DNA of 64,000 nt, taken from contig NZ_BJEQ01000001.1 of the NCBI RefSeq assembly GCF_005405585.1, forward strand, positions 620,001-684,000, read 5' to 3'. The DNA is from Agarivorans sp. Toyoura001 (GTDB taxonomy: Bacteria > Pseudomonadota > Gammaproteobacteria > Enterobacterales > Celerinatantimonadaceae). Each line of letters starts with the position of its first letter. Position 1 is the stretch's first letter. A program made the translations under genes and the position numbers. The notes beneath the pieces were generated by a model, which was not told the origin of the DNA, made no database searches, and saw nothing but the letters and a program-made list of their open reading frames with translations. Below are positions 53,614 to 62,509 of this stretch, piece by piece.

Positions 53614-55662
53614 ATGCTTAGCTCGATCTCGATTCGCAAGAAATTATTTGTATTGCCAGTGCTACTCGCTGCAGCCATGTTAGGTGAAGTGATTCTAGTG
53701 ACCAGTTCACTGAAACAAAATCACGCAGACGCCTTAATAGTAAATGTTGCTGGTCGCCAGCGAATGCTAACCAAAAAATTCTCTGCTGAAGAGTTGTTTA
53801 GAAGCACTCAAAAAGACCAACAGTTACCCGGTTTATTGGCAGCTGACAAAACCGTGGCCCTTTATCAGCAATCACTTAAAGCCCTGCTACAAGGTGGCCG
53901 AACCTTCTCCGATATAGGCATGACAAGCGCGATAGAGCTGCCTCGGCCTAATCACCAGCCGTTTATTGACCAGCTACGCCAAGTAGATTCTTTATGGAAA
54001 ACGCAGCTAAGTGCTGCCGCCAGCTTGCAACAAAATCCCTCAACGCAAAATGCCGAAGCATTTCTTGCAGCCAACCATAAAAGCATGGCTGCGATGAACA
54101 AAGCCGTGTTGATCTACGCCGATCACGCTGAACACAAACTCAATAGCCTAGTGAACAACAGTATTGGTCTGGCGCTAGTCATGGTGTTATTGAGTTCAAT
54201 AGTGGCGTGGGTTGTGATTAGAGATACCACCGTTCCAGTAAATTCCTTAGTTGCTATTAGTCGAAAAATTAGCCGCGGCGATTTAAAATCTGATCCTGAG
54301 CTAAACAGTATCATCAGTAAAAATGAGCTTGGAATGTTAGCCCATCACATTGAGTTGATGCGTCAATCACTACAAGAAGCACTAGGTGAAATTCAACAAG
54401 CTTCTAGCAGTATTAATTTGTCGTCTAACCAAGTATCAGAGCTATCAACCCAAATAAGCCAAGCGAATAGGAACGAACAGCAGCGCTTTAGTAACATGTA
54501 TGAAAATTCGCAAACGCTTGAGGAATCAACATCACGCCTCAGTGAAATTGCCGCCGAAACCCTAACCATGGTCACCCAGTGTAATCAGCTGTCCACTAAC
54601 GCCTCTGCACTCGTGGGTCAAAACATCTCGATGATGACCACCACTTCTGAAGAAACCACGCGAGCCAGTAGTTTTATTCAAGAACTAAGTGGCACCGCCG
54701 AAGAAGTGTACGGCATTGTAGATTCTATTCGAGGCATTGCAGACCAAACTAACTTACTGGCTTTAAATGCCGCCATTGAGGCCGCGCGTGCTGGCGAACA
54801 AGGCCGAGGCTTTGCGGTTGTGGCTGACGAAGTACGCAATTTAGCGGCGCGAACAGGCAGCTCTACCAATGAAATTTCTAAGCTTATTACCCAGCTTACA
54901 GAGGGTGTTAAGCAAGTGGTTAATAGCATGGGTGAAGTGACCAGCAAGGTGGAACAGAGCCGCGAAACCTCTCAACAAACCGAGCAAGGCATTATTGAGG
55001 TAACAGAGAAGATTCAATTGGTGGCCGAGGCGCAGCAAAACATTGATGAACAAGTTGAGAACCAAAACCAACAATTAGCTATTCTTAAGCAGACTCAAAG
55101 TGATCTGCAAGAAATCATCGAAGAAAGCCACAACAAGTCAGAAACCTCTGCCTTAGTGGCTGGTCAACTCGCTAAAGTGGCGAATAATGTTACCGATTTA
55201 CTGCAACGCTTCTCGTTAGATAGCAATTTAAAAGCAGAAACCAAACAGAAAGATGAGAAACGCAGCCACCCTCGAGTGCCTACAGGCTTACATTTTACAA
55301 TGACTCAAGGCCGCGAGCGGGCGCAAGGCTTAACTCAAGACATCAGCTTGGGCGGCGTAAGCGTTATTGTGCCAAGTAACTTGTCAATACAAAGCAATCA
55401 ACCCTTGGTGTTAAACCTGTCGTATCTGCACAAAGGCCGCAATAAACAGTTTGATATTGCCGGTCAAATTATCGAGAAGAAAACCACAAAAGGGCAGCAG
55501 AAGTTACAACTGCATATACGATTTGAGCAAACCAATGCCCAACAGAAACTCGCCTTAGAAGAAATATTTGAAGAGCACGGCCGTAAGAGTAACTTTGAAT
55601 TGTCTGCAGCTAAAGACAGCTATGTAGACCCACATACCAACGCAGTGCAATACAGCTCATAA
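53614..55662 (+). CDS. Chemoreceptor with PilJ-type sensor and C-terminal PilZ domain
   Basis: 682 residues. TM1 is about 10-31. The periplasmic domain begins with the PilJ/NarX-type signature [17 protein letters not shown] (44-60). TM2 is about 185-203, then HAMP (about 205-258) and a signalling domain with tip [20 protein letters not shown] at about 373-392. A PilZ domain follows from about 548: RxxxR is Arg550-Ser-His-Pro-Arg554 and DxSxxG is Asp576-Ile-Ser578-Leu-Gly-Gly581. It is predicted to bind c-di-GMP and feed that signal into the CheA pathway. A strong terminator follows and a TATAAT lies at 53576. Confidence 0.92.
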   Translation: MLSSISIRKKLFVLPVLLAAAMLGEVILVTSSLKQNHADALIVNVAGRQRMLTKKFSAEELFRSTQKDQQLPGLLAADKTVALYQQSLKALLQGGRTFSDIGMTSAIELPRPNHQPFIDQLRQVDSLWKTQLSAAASLQQNPSTQNAEAFLAANHKSMAAMNKAVLIYADHAEHKLNSLVNNSIGLALVMVLLSSIVAWVVIRDTTVPVNSLVAISRKISRGDLKSDPELNSIISKNELGMLAHHIELMRQSLQEALGEIQQASSSINLSSNQVSELSTQISQANRNEQQRFSNMYENSQTLEESTSRLSEIAAETLTMVTQCNQLSTNASALVGQNISMMTTTSEETTRASSFIQELSGTAEEVYGIVDSIRGIADQTNLLALNAAIEAARAGEQGRGFAVVADEVRNLAARTGSSTNEISKLITQLTEGVKQVVNSMGEVTSKVEQSRETSQQTEQGIIEVTEKIQLVAEAQQNIDEQVENQNQQLAILKQTQSDLQEIIEESHNKSETSALVAGQLAKVANNVTDLLQRFSLDSNLKAETKQKDEKRSHPRVPTGLHFTMTQGRERAQGLTQDISLGGVSVIVPSNLSIQSNQPLVLNLSYLHKGRNKQFDIAGQIIEKKTTKGQQKLQLHIRFEQTNAQQKLALEEIFEEHGRKSNFELSAAKDSYVDPHTNAVQYSS

Positions 55663-55687
55663 TCTATTTATTGCCCATATAGAAACG

Positions 55688-55715
55688 ACAAAACCCGCTA
55701 GTTAGCGGGTTTTGT
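55688..55715. terminator. Terminator after the chemoreceptor-PilZ gene
   Basis: A perfect palindrome: ACAAAACCCGCTA, 2 bases, TAGCGGGTTTTGT, 26 bases past the stop codon. It is bidirectional and also lies at the end of the convergent histidine-kinase remnant. Confidence 0.9.
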
Positions 55716-55738
55716 TTGTAAACGAGCCAACACCTAAA

Positions 55739-56100
55739 CTAGCAGCATGAAGAAGAACTAAAGTGCACTTCAACTCTTCGCCCATTAGTTGTAGCGTGAT
55801 TTAAATAGTACCAACCATATTGCTTCATCAAGCGCTCGGTTAGCTCTAAGCCCAGCCCAAAACTCAAATCATCATTATGCGTATCATCAGACAAGTTGTG
55901 GTTGATGATCACCAGCTTTTCTTGCTGCTGTTCAATCTTAACTTCTCCTGAATAAGTATGTTGAAATGCATTACGATTAAGGTTGCTAATGACAATTCTA
56001 CATAAGCCCATTGGCTAACATATTGATTGCTCGATAAGTTTTCCCACAGGGACTCAGACAAGGTAACCAGAAGCGCCTCCCCCCGCAGCAAACGACATTG
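55739..56100 (-). pseudogene. Histidine-kinase ATPase-domain remnant, truncated and frameshifted
   Basis: The 3' part (55739-56011) encodes an HATPase_c region with N-box NLNRNAFQHT and a G2-like FGLGLELTERLMKQYGW. The upstream 80 bases read in another frame as LLRGEALLVTLSESLWENLSSNQYV, which fits the segment just before the N-box in such kinases. One inserted base near 56015 would join the two. The dimerisation, sensor and membrane parts are absent, because the adjacent gene ends at 56109. It looks like a decayed relic left beside the DUF1513 gene, though a short expressed product from ATG 56011 cannot be excluded. Confidence 0.55.
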
Positions 56101-56108
56101 TTAAACTT

Positions 56109-57218
56109 TTATAAGGTTGCCACTATGCTAAGGTGATTATCCCATTGCAGCGCCGTGTGTTGGCGCTTTAACTTGCTTGATGTGTTAAGCAGCTGGCCTT
56201 GACCGGTTGAGGCCACCCAGCCCTTTTCATGCGCCGCTAATCCACATACATCATCAACATGTATTAGTTGTTGAAGCTCTCTGTCAGCTTCAGACCAGGC
56301 CGCTAATTTAGCGCCTCGCGGGGAGCTCGCTAACACTGTGCCATTACTGCACACCACACTGCCAATATAGTGTTCAAACAAAGACCAATAATCCGCATCG
56401 GGATCTAAGGCTTGGCAGGCTTGCTCGCCTTTGTGGGAGTAGATTAGCGAGCGAACTGTTTGGTTAGGGTTTTGCCCTTGGCATGCCAGCCACACAGTAT
56501 CTGTTTGCGGCAAATAACTAAGATGACGAATACTTAACTGTGAATTATCTAGGCTACGGCTAAGCAATTGCTCACCCGATTCACTGTTTAAATACATTAA
56601 CGCTGGCTGCATATCATCAAGATTAAGTTTGTCTCTACCTTGAGTATGAATACCGCCGACAGCCACCACCAAACGTTTGCCCGGCAGGAGTAATAATTGG
56701 TGGGGGCCTAAACTAGCGAGTGGCCATGTTTGGCTTAGTTGCCACGTGTTTTCCTGTTGTAGATACACCAATATAGCCCCTTGGCTATTAGCGGTATAAC
56801 CTGCGGTAACGTAAAGCTTGTTTGCATCTTCAGAAAACACCGCATGCCCGTAAAAATGCATCGATGCTGGCGGCGTAAGTTCATGGATTTTCTGGCCAGT
56901 ATGGGGGTTAAACACATGAATGAAATGGCCCGGGCGGCGTGCAATACACGCTGCGATTTGTTGCTCAGCTTTAGCAACGGCTACTTGATGACCACGGGCA
57001 GGCAAATCTAACTGATAACGCAAATCGCCATTGCTAGCCATTGCGCTGAGTTGGTGTTTACCGTGTTGCTTGGTGCAGCCTAACAATAGGTATTCTTCGG
57101 CCTGCGCGCCCTCACTCGTTAAAGCATGAGCAATGCCTGCGGGGCTGAATAAACTGGCTCCCGCAGCTAAGCTCAACATCTGTTGCAACAAGCTACGGCG
57201 GCTAAGTTTAGTCGCCAT
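56109..57218 (-). CDS. Tat-exported DUF1513 protein (imelysin operon)
   Basis: 369 residues. A twin-arginine signal is clear: SRRSLLQQM (Arg7-Arg8) followed by a hydrophobic stretch and an Ala-rich cleavage region near 30-33. The body is a repeat-like beta propeller (GHAVFSEDANKLYVTAGYT, LPGKRLVVAVGGIHTQGRDKLNLDD). DUF1513 genes accompany imelysin and di-haem genes in iron loci. Its start overlaps imelysin-2 by 11 bases. Export through Tat suggests it folds before leaving the cytoplasm, perhaps with a cofactor (inference). Confidence 0.88.
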   Translation of the reverse strand: MATKLSRRSLLQQMLSLAAGASLFSPAGIAHALTSEGAQAEEYLLLGCTKQHGKHQLSAMASNGDLRYQLDLPARGHQVAVAKAEQQIAACIARRPGHFIHVFNPHTGQKIHELTPPASMHFYGHAVFSEDANKLYVTAGYTANSQGAILVYLQQENTWQLSQTWPLASLGPHQLLLLPGKRLVVAVGGIHTQGRDKLNLDDMQPALMYLNSESGEQLLSRSLDNSQLSIRHLSYLPQTDTVWLACQGQNPNQTVRSLIYSHKGEQACQALDPDADYWSLFEHYIGSVVCSNGTVLASSPRGAKLAAWSEADRELQQLIHVDDVCGLAAHEKGWVASTGQGQLLNTSSKLKRQHTALQWDNHLSIVATL

Positions 57219-58191
57219 CGTTATTATTAAACCCTAACTCTATCTCTAAGGCCTGCGGTATTTGATTAGCAAACAAGCTATCTAACTTGGCGAGCTTAGG
57301 CTCGGCCAATTGCCACGCCTCTAGTGATGCATTGTCACCGCTAGGCTCTTGGCTTGGCATTAACGGGACTAAGTCGTTAAATTGCCCGCTCACTTGTTTA
57401 GCCAACTTTGCGTCAACACTGCTTAAGTACAGCGCTAAGTCTTGCTCGTATCTGTTATGCAGCAATACTAATTGCTCGGCTAATAACTGAGCACTAATGT
57501 CGGCACGCCACGCTTCGCCTTGATAAGGGCGCAGTCGCTGGTGTTTGGCCGAGTACATAGCGCGATATTTACGTAACATCACGCTAGTTTGTAGCCGGTA
57601 ACTATTGAGTACGTCGCTGCGCAGTTGAGCTATTTCTAAGGCTGCTAATTCGCTACTTTGCAGGCCACCGTGCACCTGCTCTATCGCACTAACATAGCGG
57701 CTTATTGTACCCGGCAATAACGAGCAACGTTGGTGATCGCTAATTGCTTCAAACAACAAATACTCATGAACTCTAAGATTACTGTGGGTATCGCTTAGCG
57801 GCGCTGGCGCATTAGACAAAGCCGCTTTTACTTTGCGCCCTGTAGTATCTTTTTTGTCTGGCCAGTAACTGATTGCCCAGTTTAACTTTAAGTCGACCAA
57901 CGGGCCTAACGCGCTTGATTGTAAGGGCAAGTACGCTAAATAGTTTTGCTTCCACATTTGCTGGGTATTTAGCAAACCTTGCACGCTTGGCTCGGCGCAG
58001 TAACGTTCAACTTGTTGCTGATAGCTGTGCGCTTGCTCAAGCAAGTTAGCACTGGCTTTAGCAATGCTTATTTGCTCCTGCTGCAGCCATTCTGTTTGTG
58101 ATGTTTTAGCATACGCGCTGGCACAACTAAGCCCCAGTACCCCTAGTACGCCTAGGGTAAGGCCGCGTAAAAACTGCTTATTCATGGTCAA
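57208..58191 (-). CDS. Imelysin-family protein (second copy)
   Basis: 327 residues with a signal peptide (about 1-28, ASAYAK). The imelysin-like helical fold is supported by WKQNYLAYLPLQSSALGPLVDLKLNWAISYWPD and NLRVHEYLLFEAI, a variant of the GxHxxE metal motif with HEYLLFE. It is the third gene of the operon, 3 bases after the di-haem gene. It differs from the 59672 imelysin, so it is a paralogue, not a repeat. Confidence 0.85.
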   Translation of the reverse strand: MTMNKQFLRGLTLGVLGVLGLSCASAYAKTSQTEWLQQEQISIAKASANLLEQAHSYQQQVERYCAEPSVQGLLNTQQMWKQNYLAYLPLQSSALGPLVDLKLNWAISYWPDKKDTTGRKVKAALSNAPAPLSDTHSNLRVHEYLLFEAISDHQRCSLLPGTISRYVSAIEQVHGGLQSSELAALEIAQLRSDVLNSYRLQTSVMLRKYRAMYSAKHQRLRPYQGEAWRADISAQLLAEQLVLLHNRYEQDLALYLSSVDAKLAKQVSGQFNDLVPLMPSQEPSGDNASLEAWQLAEPKLAKLDSLFANQIPQALEIELGFNNNDGD

Positions 58192-58194
58192 TCC

Positions 58195-59592
58195 TTAGAG
58201 TGAATTAACAAACGCCACTAGCGCCTCGCGCTGGGTTTTGTCTAATTTGGCAAAGGCTTGCTTGGCCGGTTCAGCTTCTCCGCCATGCCAAACAATCGCT
58301 TCGGTAACATTGCGAGCGCGCCCGTCGTGCAGTAATTGGCTGTGGCCATTTACCGTTTCGGTAAGCCCCACACCCCATAAAGGTGGAGTACGCCACTGCT
58401 GCCCGTTGGCAAGGTACTCGCCACGGCCGTCGGCTAACTCTGGTCCCATATCATGCAACAACATATCGGTATAGGGGTAGATAATTTGCTCGCTTAATGC
58501 AGGTAAGTTATCACGCTTGGCGGTAGTAAAACTGCGTTTATGACAACTATCACAACTGACTTGGCTAAATAAGGAATCACCCAACGCCACTTGCTCGGCA
58601 TCTTCAATACGGCGTTTAGGCACGGCTAAATGCCGAGTATAAAACTCAACAAACCCCAGTAGCTTGTTGCTCACCTCTGAGCCATCGGGATCTACGCCCG
58701 AGGTCGCCTTCAAACAATCGGTTTGAGCAGCAGTACAATGATCTTTGCTGAACAACAAACTCGTAATGCCTATGTCACCATTAAATGCCGCTGCGTTTTG
58801 CTGCATCAAGTTCGGTTGGCCGGCCTTCCAACCAAAACGACCAAGGGTGAATTGTTGCTGCTGCGCATCCCACACTCGGTTGGCAAGGCCTCGAATGCCA
58901 TCGTTGTTGCTGTCATCTGGATCTGCGTTGGCCAGTATGTCTTGCTCGCGAATACTTTCTAGCAAACCCAAACCAATCATTGGTGAGGCAATACGTGGCG
59001 AGAACATGGTATCGGAGTGCATCTCACCATAACCCAGCTGATCTACTATCAACTCAGGGTCACGTAAGGTAATGCTACTGCCATCGGCAAAGCTAAACGG
59101 TTTGTCGGTATAGGCAAAACGTACTCGTGCTTCTGGCTTAATGCCAGGGTTGGCTTGGTCTTGAATTTGTCCGCCATAAGTTGGTTCTGGCACGACCCCG
59201 TTTTGCGCCTCTGTGACTTTTTGTTCGTCGCTTACCGCCGGAATGCTAATGCGTACTAACATCGACACCGCGTTGGAAGCGCCCACCGGAGCTGGGTGAC
59301 CGCGGCCGTCTTTAAGGTGACAGTTCTGGCAACCATTAGTATTAAACAGAGGGCCCAAACCATCACGCGCAATGGTAGTGGCAGGCGCCACTACCCAAGG
59401 GTTACGAAAGAAGCTATTGCCGGTACTAAAGTTAAGCCTACCTTCAAAGTCTAAGTTGGCGGCGGGCAAGGAGAAGGCATTTTCGTCGATGCGAGTAGTA
59501 GTGGTATCACCACCGGGCTTTTTAGGGTTGGCAATGCTGCTAAAGCTGGCCGCTAGCAACACTAAGCCAGTTGTAAATAAAATATTTTTCAC
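58195..59592 (-). CDS. Di-haem oxidoreductase-like protein (DUF1111)
   Basis: 465 residues from GTG 59592. I chose that start because GGGAGAG lies about 7 bases upstream, while the ATG ten codons earlier has no site. N-terminal signal peptide (about 1-21). Two CxxCH haem-c motifs: CQNCH at 88-92 and CDSCH at 347-351. It is the DUF1111 family, often called thiol oxidoreductase. It may reduce or oxidise iron in the periplasm together with the imelysins (inference from context). Confidence 0.88.
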   Translation of the reverse strand: MKNILFTTGLVLLAASFSSIANPKKPGGDTTTTRIDENAFSLPAANLDFEGRLNFSTGNSFFRNPWVVAPATTIARDGLGPLFNTNGCQNCHLKDGRGHPAPVGASNAVSMLVRISIPAVSDEQKVTEAQNGVVPEPTYGGQIQDQANPGIKPEARVRFAYTDKPFSFADGSSITLRDPELIVDQLGYGEMHSDTMFSPRIASPMIGLGLLESIREQDILANADPDDSNNDGIRGLANRVWDAQQQQFTLGRFGWKAGQPNLMQQNAAAFNGDIGITSLLFSKDHCTAAQTDCLKATSGVDPDGSEVSNKLLGFVEFYTRHLAVPKRRIEDAEQVALGDSLFSQVSCDSCHKRSFTTAKRDNLPALSEQIIYPYTDMLLHDMGPELADGRGEYLANGQQWRTPPLWGVGLTETVNGHSQLLHDGRARNVTEAIVWHGGEAEPAKQAFAKLDKTQREALVAFVNSL

Positions 59593-59632
59593 GCTCACTC
59601 TCTCCCAAGAATGGTGGAACAAAAACCACGAA

Positions 59633-59650
59633 AGGGAGCTTATGCTCCCT
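59633..59650. repeat. Intra-operon hairpin
   Basis: AGGGAGC-4-GCTCCCT between the imelysin-1 and di-haem genes, with no T run. It could stabilise one part of the transcript or act as a processing signal. Confidence 0.4.
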
Positions 59651-59671
59651 AATGTTATTGAATGCTATTTT

Positions 59672-60913
59672 TTAGAATTCGTGGTCTGCGGTATCAGGAT
59701 TCAGGTTCTCAATACCTAATACTTTTGCACTGGCTTCAATGGCGCGTGTTTGCTCAACTAACGCTAAAATGGTGCCATTAATTAAGGCATGACCATCGGT
59801 GTTGCTGGCGGCGATCAATTGATCAAAGTAGACACCGCTTTGTTCGGCGCTAGCCACTAACTTGGCTGTTTCTGCCATAGACTGATTAAACATTTTGGTA
59901 TTGCTGGCTGCAACAGCCGAGTCTTTTTGTTTTACCAAATCGTTCAAACTTGGGCCACTTAAGGTAGAGCCGTCTAAACGTTTGAACTGACCAAAGTAAA
60001 CATTACTAATACCTTGGTTATTGTAGTAGTGCGAGTTGTGAGTGTTGTCGCTAAAGCAATCGTGCTCATCTTCGGTTGAGTTGGCTTCTAGTGCAACTTT
60101 CATACGCTCGCCCGCTAGCTCACCCAAAGACAAACTGCCCATACCAAACATCATGCGGCGTAGCGCTTGCTCGCTAGGCTCAGCGATCAATTTAGTTTGG
60201 TAATCGCCGCCTTTTTGCCACTGCTTGCTCATCCAGCTTAAGTCATCAATTAGCAGTTGAGTCACTGCCGCTAAGTAAGCCGCACGGCGTTCACAATGGC
60301 CATTGGTACAGGTGTCGCCTTTGGCGTAATCGGTGTAAGCACGCTCACCAGCTCCTGCTTTAGTGCCATGTAAATCTTGGCCCCAAAGTAAAAACTCTAT
60401 CGCATGGTAACCAGTGGCTACGTTTGCTTCAGACCCAGCCAGTTCGTTTAGAGAGGCCAATAGCTCTGGAGTAATATTTGTTAAATCAACAGTGTCTTCG
60501 CCCACTTGCAAGCTAGTGTTTGCCACAATGTTGGCGGTGGCGCCAGGGTTGCCCAACTCATATTGGTAGTCTGTTGCTACATAGTCGATTAAGCCTTCGT
60601 CTAGCGGCCATGCATTAAGTTGCCCTTCCCATTCGTCAACGACTGGGTTACCAAAACGAAATACTTCGCTTTGTTGGTAAAAACGACGTGCATCTAACCA
60701 AGCTTGCTTAGCAGCATTTAAAGACTGTTCTGACGGGGCGTTAATTAGCTGCTGAGTAGCTGTTTGCAGTGTTACTGCGCTGCTGAGTGAATCGCTGTAT
60801 ACCGCGTGGGCTAATTCAGCATAGTGCTCAACAACATCATTTTGTTTTACCTCAGCGTAAGCAATATTTGCTAGCAATACTGAAGAACCGAGTACAAGTT
60901 TAAATAGGTGCAT
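59672..60913 (-). CDS. Imelysin-family periplasmic iron-uptake protein (IrpA-like)
   Basis: 413 residues from ATG 60913, which has GGAAG upstream. The frame extends 78 bases further, but that part holds the Fur box and is not a credible N-terminus. A signal peptide ends near AYAEV (about 20). The imelysin metal motif GxHxxE is GYHAIE with His170 and Glu173, and the partner motif is WPLDEGLIDYV. A peptidase M75-like, iron-binding role is expected. First gene of the four-gene operon. Confidence 0.9.
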   Translation of the reverse strand: MHLFKLVLGSSVLLANIAYAEVKQNDVVEHYAELAHAVYSDSLSSAVTLQTATQQLINAPSEQSLNAAKQAWLDARRFYQQSEVFRFGNPVVDEWEGQLNAWPLDEGLIDYVATDYQYELGNPGATANIVANTSLQVGEDTVDLTNITPELLASLNELAGSEANVATGYHAIEFLLWGQDLHGTKAGAGERAYTDYAKGDTCTNGHCERRAAYLAAVTQLLIDDLSWMSKQWQKGGDYQTKLIAEPSEQALRRMMFGMGSLSLGELAGERMKVALEANSTEDEHDCFSDNTHNSHYYNNQGISNVYFGQFKRLDGSTLSGPSLNDLVKQKDSAVAASNTKMFNQSMAETAKLVASAEQSGVYFDQLIAASNTDGHALINGTILALVEQTRAIEASAKVLGIENLNPDTADHEF

Positions 60914-60935
60914 TGTCTTCCTTTTCAAAATGCAT

Positions 60936-60954
60936 ATGAGAATCGTTATCATTA
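60936..60954 (-). promoter_or_regulatory. Fur box of the imelysin operon
   Basis: On the minus strand it reads AATGATAACGATTCTCAT, close to the GATAATGATAATCATTATC Fur consensus. It lies 23 bases before the imelysin-1 start. It explains iron control of the operon. Confidence 0.8.
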
Positions 60955-61208
60955 TGTTTACCATTAAATAAAAGTAAACAAAAAAATGCATATTTGTGAA
61001 AATTAGTTAAACACTGATCCAGATAACATGCCGCAAAAACACCATAATGATGTAATTAAATTGTCATATAATTCTCGTTAAATACCCGCGCACAGTTAAT
61101 TTGCTAGCAGTAAACGAGCGAAAAACACTAAGGCCAGTGAACATTTTTGCCTTAACGCCCGTTCTTATTAATCAGTTCAACAACTTACTTGAGGGTAATT
61201 GAGATAGT

Positions 61209-61376
61209 ATGAGCACGCTTAATGGAAAGCAGTTTTGGAAAGCATTACGCAAAAAAGGCATACCACCTTCTGTTTTTGCGATGAAAGCCAATTGTTCGTT
61301 AAACAGTGTATATAACTTGAAAGAGCGCAGTCATATTCCAGAAAAATTTGCGCTAGTGTTAGAACGATTTGCTTAG
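61209..61376 (+). CDS. Tiny HTH-like protein, 55 residues
   Basis: 55 residues from ATG 61209, preceded by GAGGGTAATTGAGAT. The sequence (KQFWKALRKKGIPPSVFAMKANCSLNSVYNLKERSHIPEKFALVLERF) has the helix-turn-helix spacing of small DNA-binding proteins (helix 1 about 6-14, helix 2 about 19-27, recognition helix about 30-38). It is basic (many Lys and Arg). I do not recognise a named family. Gene reality rests on the clean ORF, basic HTH pattern and a usable ribosome binding site. Confidence 0.55.
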   Translation: MSTLNGKQFWKALRKKGIPPSVFAMKANCSLNSVYNLKERSHIPEKFALVLERFA

Positions 61377-61464
61377 GTTTCACCTAGTGTTGTTGATAAC
61401 GCGTAGAGCCTTAGACTAAGCGCAGAACAACATGCAAAAAGTACTGTAAACGCCTTAAGATACG

Positions 61465-61497
61465 GGTTTATAACATTGCTAGGCAATGTTATAAACC
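61465..61497. repeat. 15-bp perfect inverted repeat with 3-base loop
   Basis: GGTTTATAACATTGC, TAG, GCAATGTTATAAACC. It lies between the tiny HTH gene and a convergent GNAT gene. There is no T run, so it is not a standard terminator. Confidence 0.7.
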
Positions 61498-61539
61498 AAC
61501 TAAAGTCCTGTTAAATAAGTACTATGCCAGCCTTAAAAA

Positions 61540-62028
61540 CTATAAGTTCAAACACATAAATTTGCTATTAGGATCTTCGCTGTAATCAGCAAACGGCCCA
61601 CAAAACTCAAAGCCATGTTTCAAGTACAAACCATGGGCTGGTACAAAGTAGTCCATAGAACCGGTTTCAAGACTGAGTCGCTTAACGCCGCTGGTTTTTG
61701 CTTGTTCAATAAGGTGCAGTAGCACTGTAGACGCCACTCCTTGGTTCTTATAAGCGGCAGATGTTCGCATAGACTTAATCTCAGCATGCTGTTCATCAAG
61801 CTGTTTAGTGGCCCCGCAACCAGCCAGTTTGTCACCGTCCCATATTGTCCAAAACTGCACACTTGGGTGTTTTAAGCCGGATAAATCTAGGGCATGCACA
61901 CTCTCTGGTGGCGAGGTAGCGTGCATATCATTAAGGTGCTCTTGCAGCAGCGCAATAATTTGTGCACCAGATAAATCATCAAGTTTAAGAGTAAAGATAA
62001 ACGCTTCCTTGTGCTTGAGTGACAACAA
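61540..62028 (-). CDS. GNAT-family N-acetyltransferase
   Basis: 162 residues from a TTG with TAAGG about 5 bases before it. Acetyl-CoA motif IKSMRTSAAYKNQGVASTVLLHLIEQA (about 84-110, loop YKNQGVA), and C-terminal GLYLKHGFEFCGPFADY typical of the YsnE/ElaA-like group. The substrate is unknown. It may form a unit with no neighbour, since the ridA gene beyond has its own terminator. Confidence 0.82.
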   Translation of the reverse strand: MLSLKHKEAFIFTLKLDDLSGAQIIALLQEHLNDMHATSPPESVHALDLSGLKHPSVQFWTIWDGDKLAGCGATKQLDEQHAEIKSMRTSAAYKNQGVASTVLLHLIEQAKTSGVKRLSLETGSMDYFVPAHGLYLKHGFEFCGPFADYSEDPNSKFMCLNL

Positions 62029-62063
62029 GCCTTAATTTACAAAACCATTATTAATAAGCCAAG

Positions 62064-62099
62064 TCATTCAGCCCATTAAGCCAATGGGCCACTGAATGA
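62064..62099 (-). terminator. Terminator of ridA
   Basis: TCATTCAG/CTGAATGA with an inner CCCAT/ATGGG stem, just past the ridA stop. The sequence beyond it is AT-rich on the minus strand but has no clean U run. Confidence 0.45.
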
Positions 62100-62102
62100 A
62101 GG

Positions 62103-62450
62103 CTATACCGCTGCGGTTACCGACATCTCTACCAATATTTCTTCGCGGGCCATATGGGCTTGCACACAGGCGCGTGCTGGCGGGGTAACGTCGGCGACCC
62201 ATGCATCCCATACTTTGTTCATTTCGGTAAAATCGTCCATGGTTCGCACGTAAATAGTTACGCTAAGCAATTTAGATTTGTCGGAACCCACTTTGGCTAG
62301 CAGCTCTTCCACTTTTTCTATGGTGGTTCGCGTTTGTTCGGCAATGCCATGGCTGGTGTCTTTAGCCACTTGGCCACACAAATAAACGGTGTTGTTGTGC
62401 ACTACCGCTCGGCTCATGCGGGCTTTACTCTCAAAATGTTGAATAGGCAT
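62103..62450 (-). CDS. RidA family (2-iminopropanoate deaminase-like) protein
   Basis: 115 residues. Family segments are [62 protein letters not shown], and [12 protein letters not shown] with the conserved Arg of the active site, followed by the acidic ILVEMSVTA. It removes reactive enamine/imine products of PLP enzymes, or a relative of that role. AAGGAG precedes its ATG. It follows the FAD oxidoreductase gene, and imines made by an amino-acid oxidase would be its substrate. Confidence 0.92.
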   Translation of the reverse strand: MPIQHFESKARMSRAVVHNNTVYLCGQVAKDTSHGIAEQTRTTIEKVEELLAKVGSDKSKLLSVTIYVRTMDDFTEMNKVWDAWVADVTPPARACVQAHMAREEILVEMSVTAAV

Positions 62451-62467
62451 GGTTAGCTCCTTATTAA

Positions 62468-62490
62468 AAAGGCTAGCAGTGCTAGCCTTT
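62468..62490 (-). terminator. Terminator of the FAD oxidoreductase gene
   Basis: AAAGGCTAGC, 3 bases, GCTAGCCTTT, with an extra A-run on the left that gives a U tract on the minus strand. It lies 20 bases past the FAD gene stop and before ridA. ridA could still be read by leakage. Confidence 0.75.
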
Positions 62491-62509
62491 GTTTATCTTG
62501 TTCACTGCC

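Noticed and set aside
60914-60991. N-terminal extension of imelysin-1
   Set aside because: It covers the Fur box and precedes the real signal peptide, which starts at 60913 with a good ribosome binding site.
61440-61500. Integron attC site
   Set aside because: A perfect hairpin with a 3-base loop lacks the paired R and L boxes and unpaired bases of attC sites, and no gene cassette array or integrase is present.
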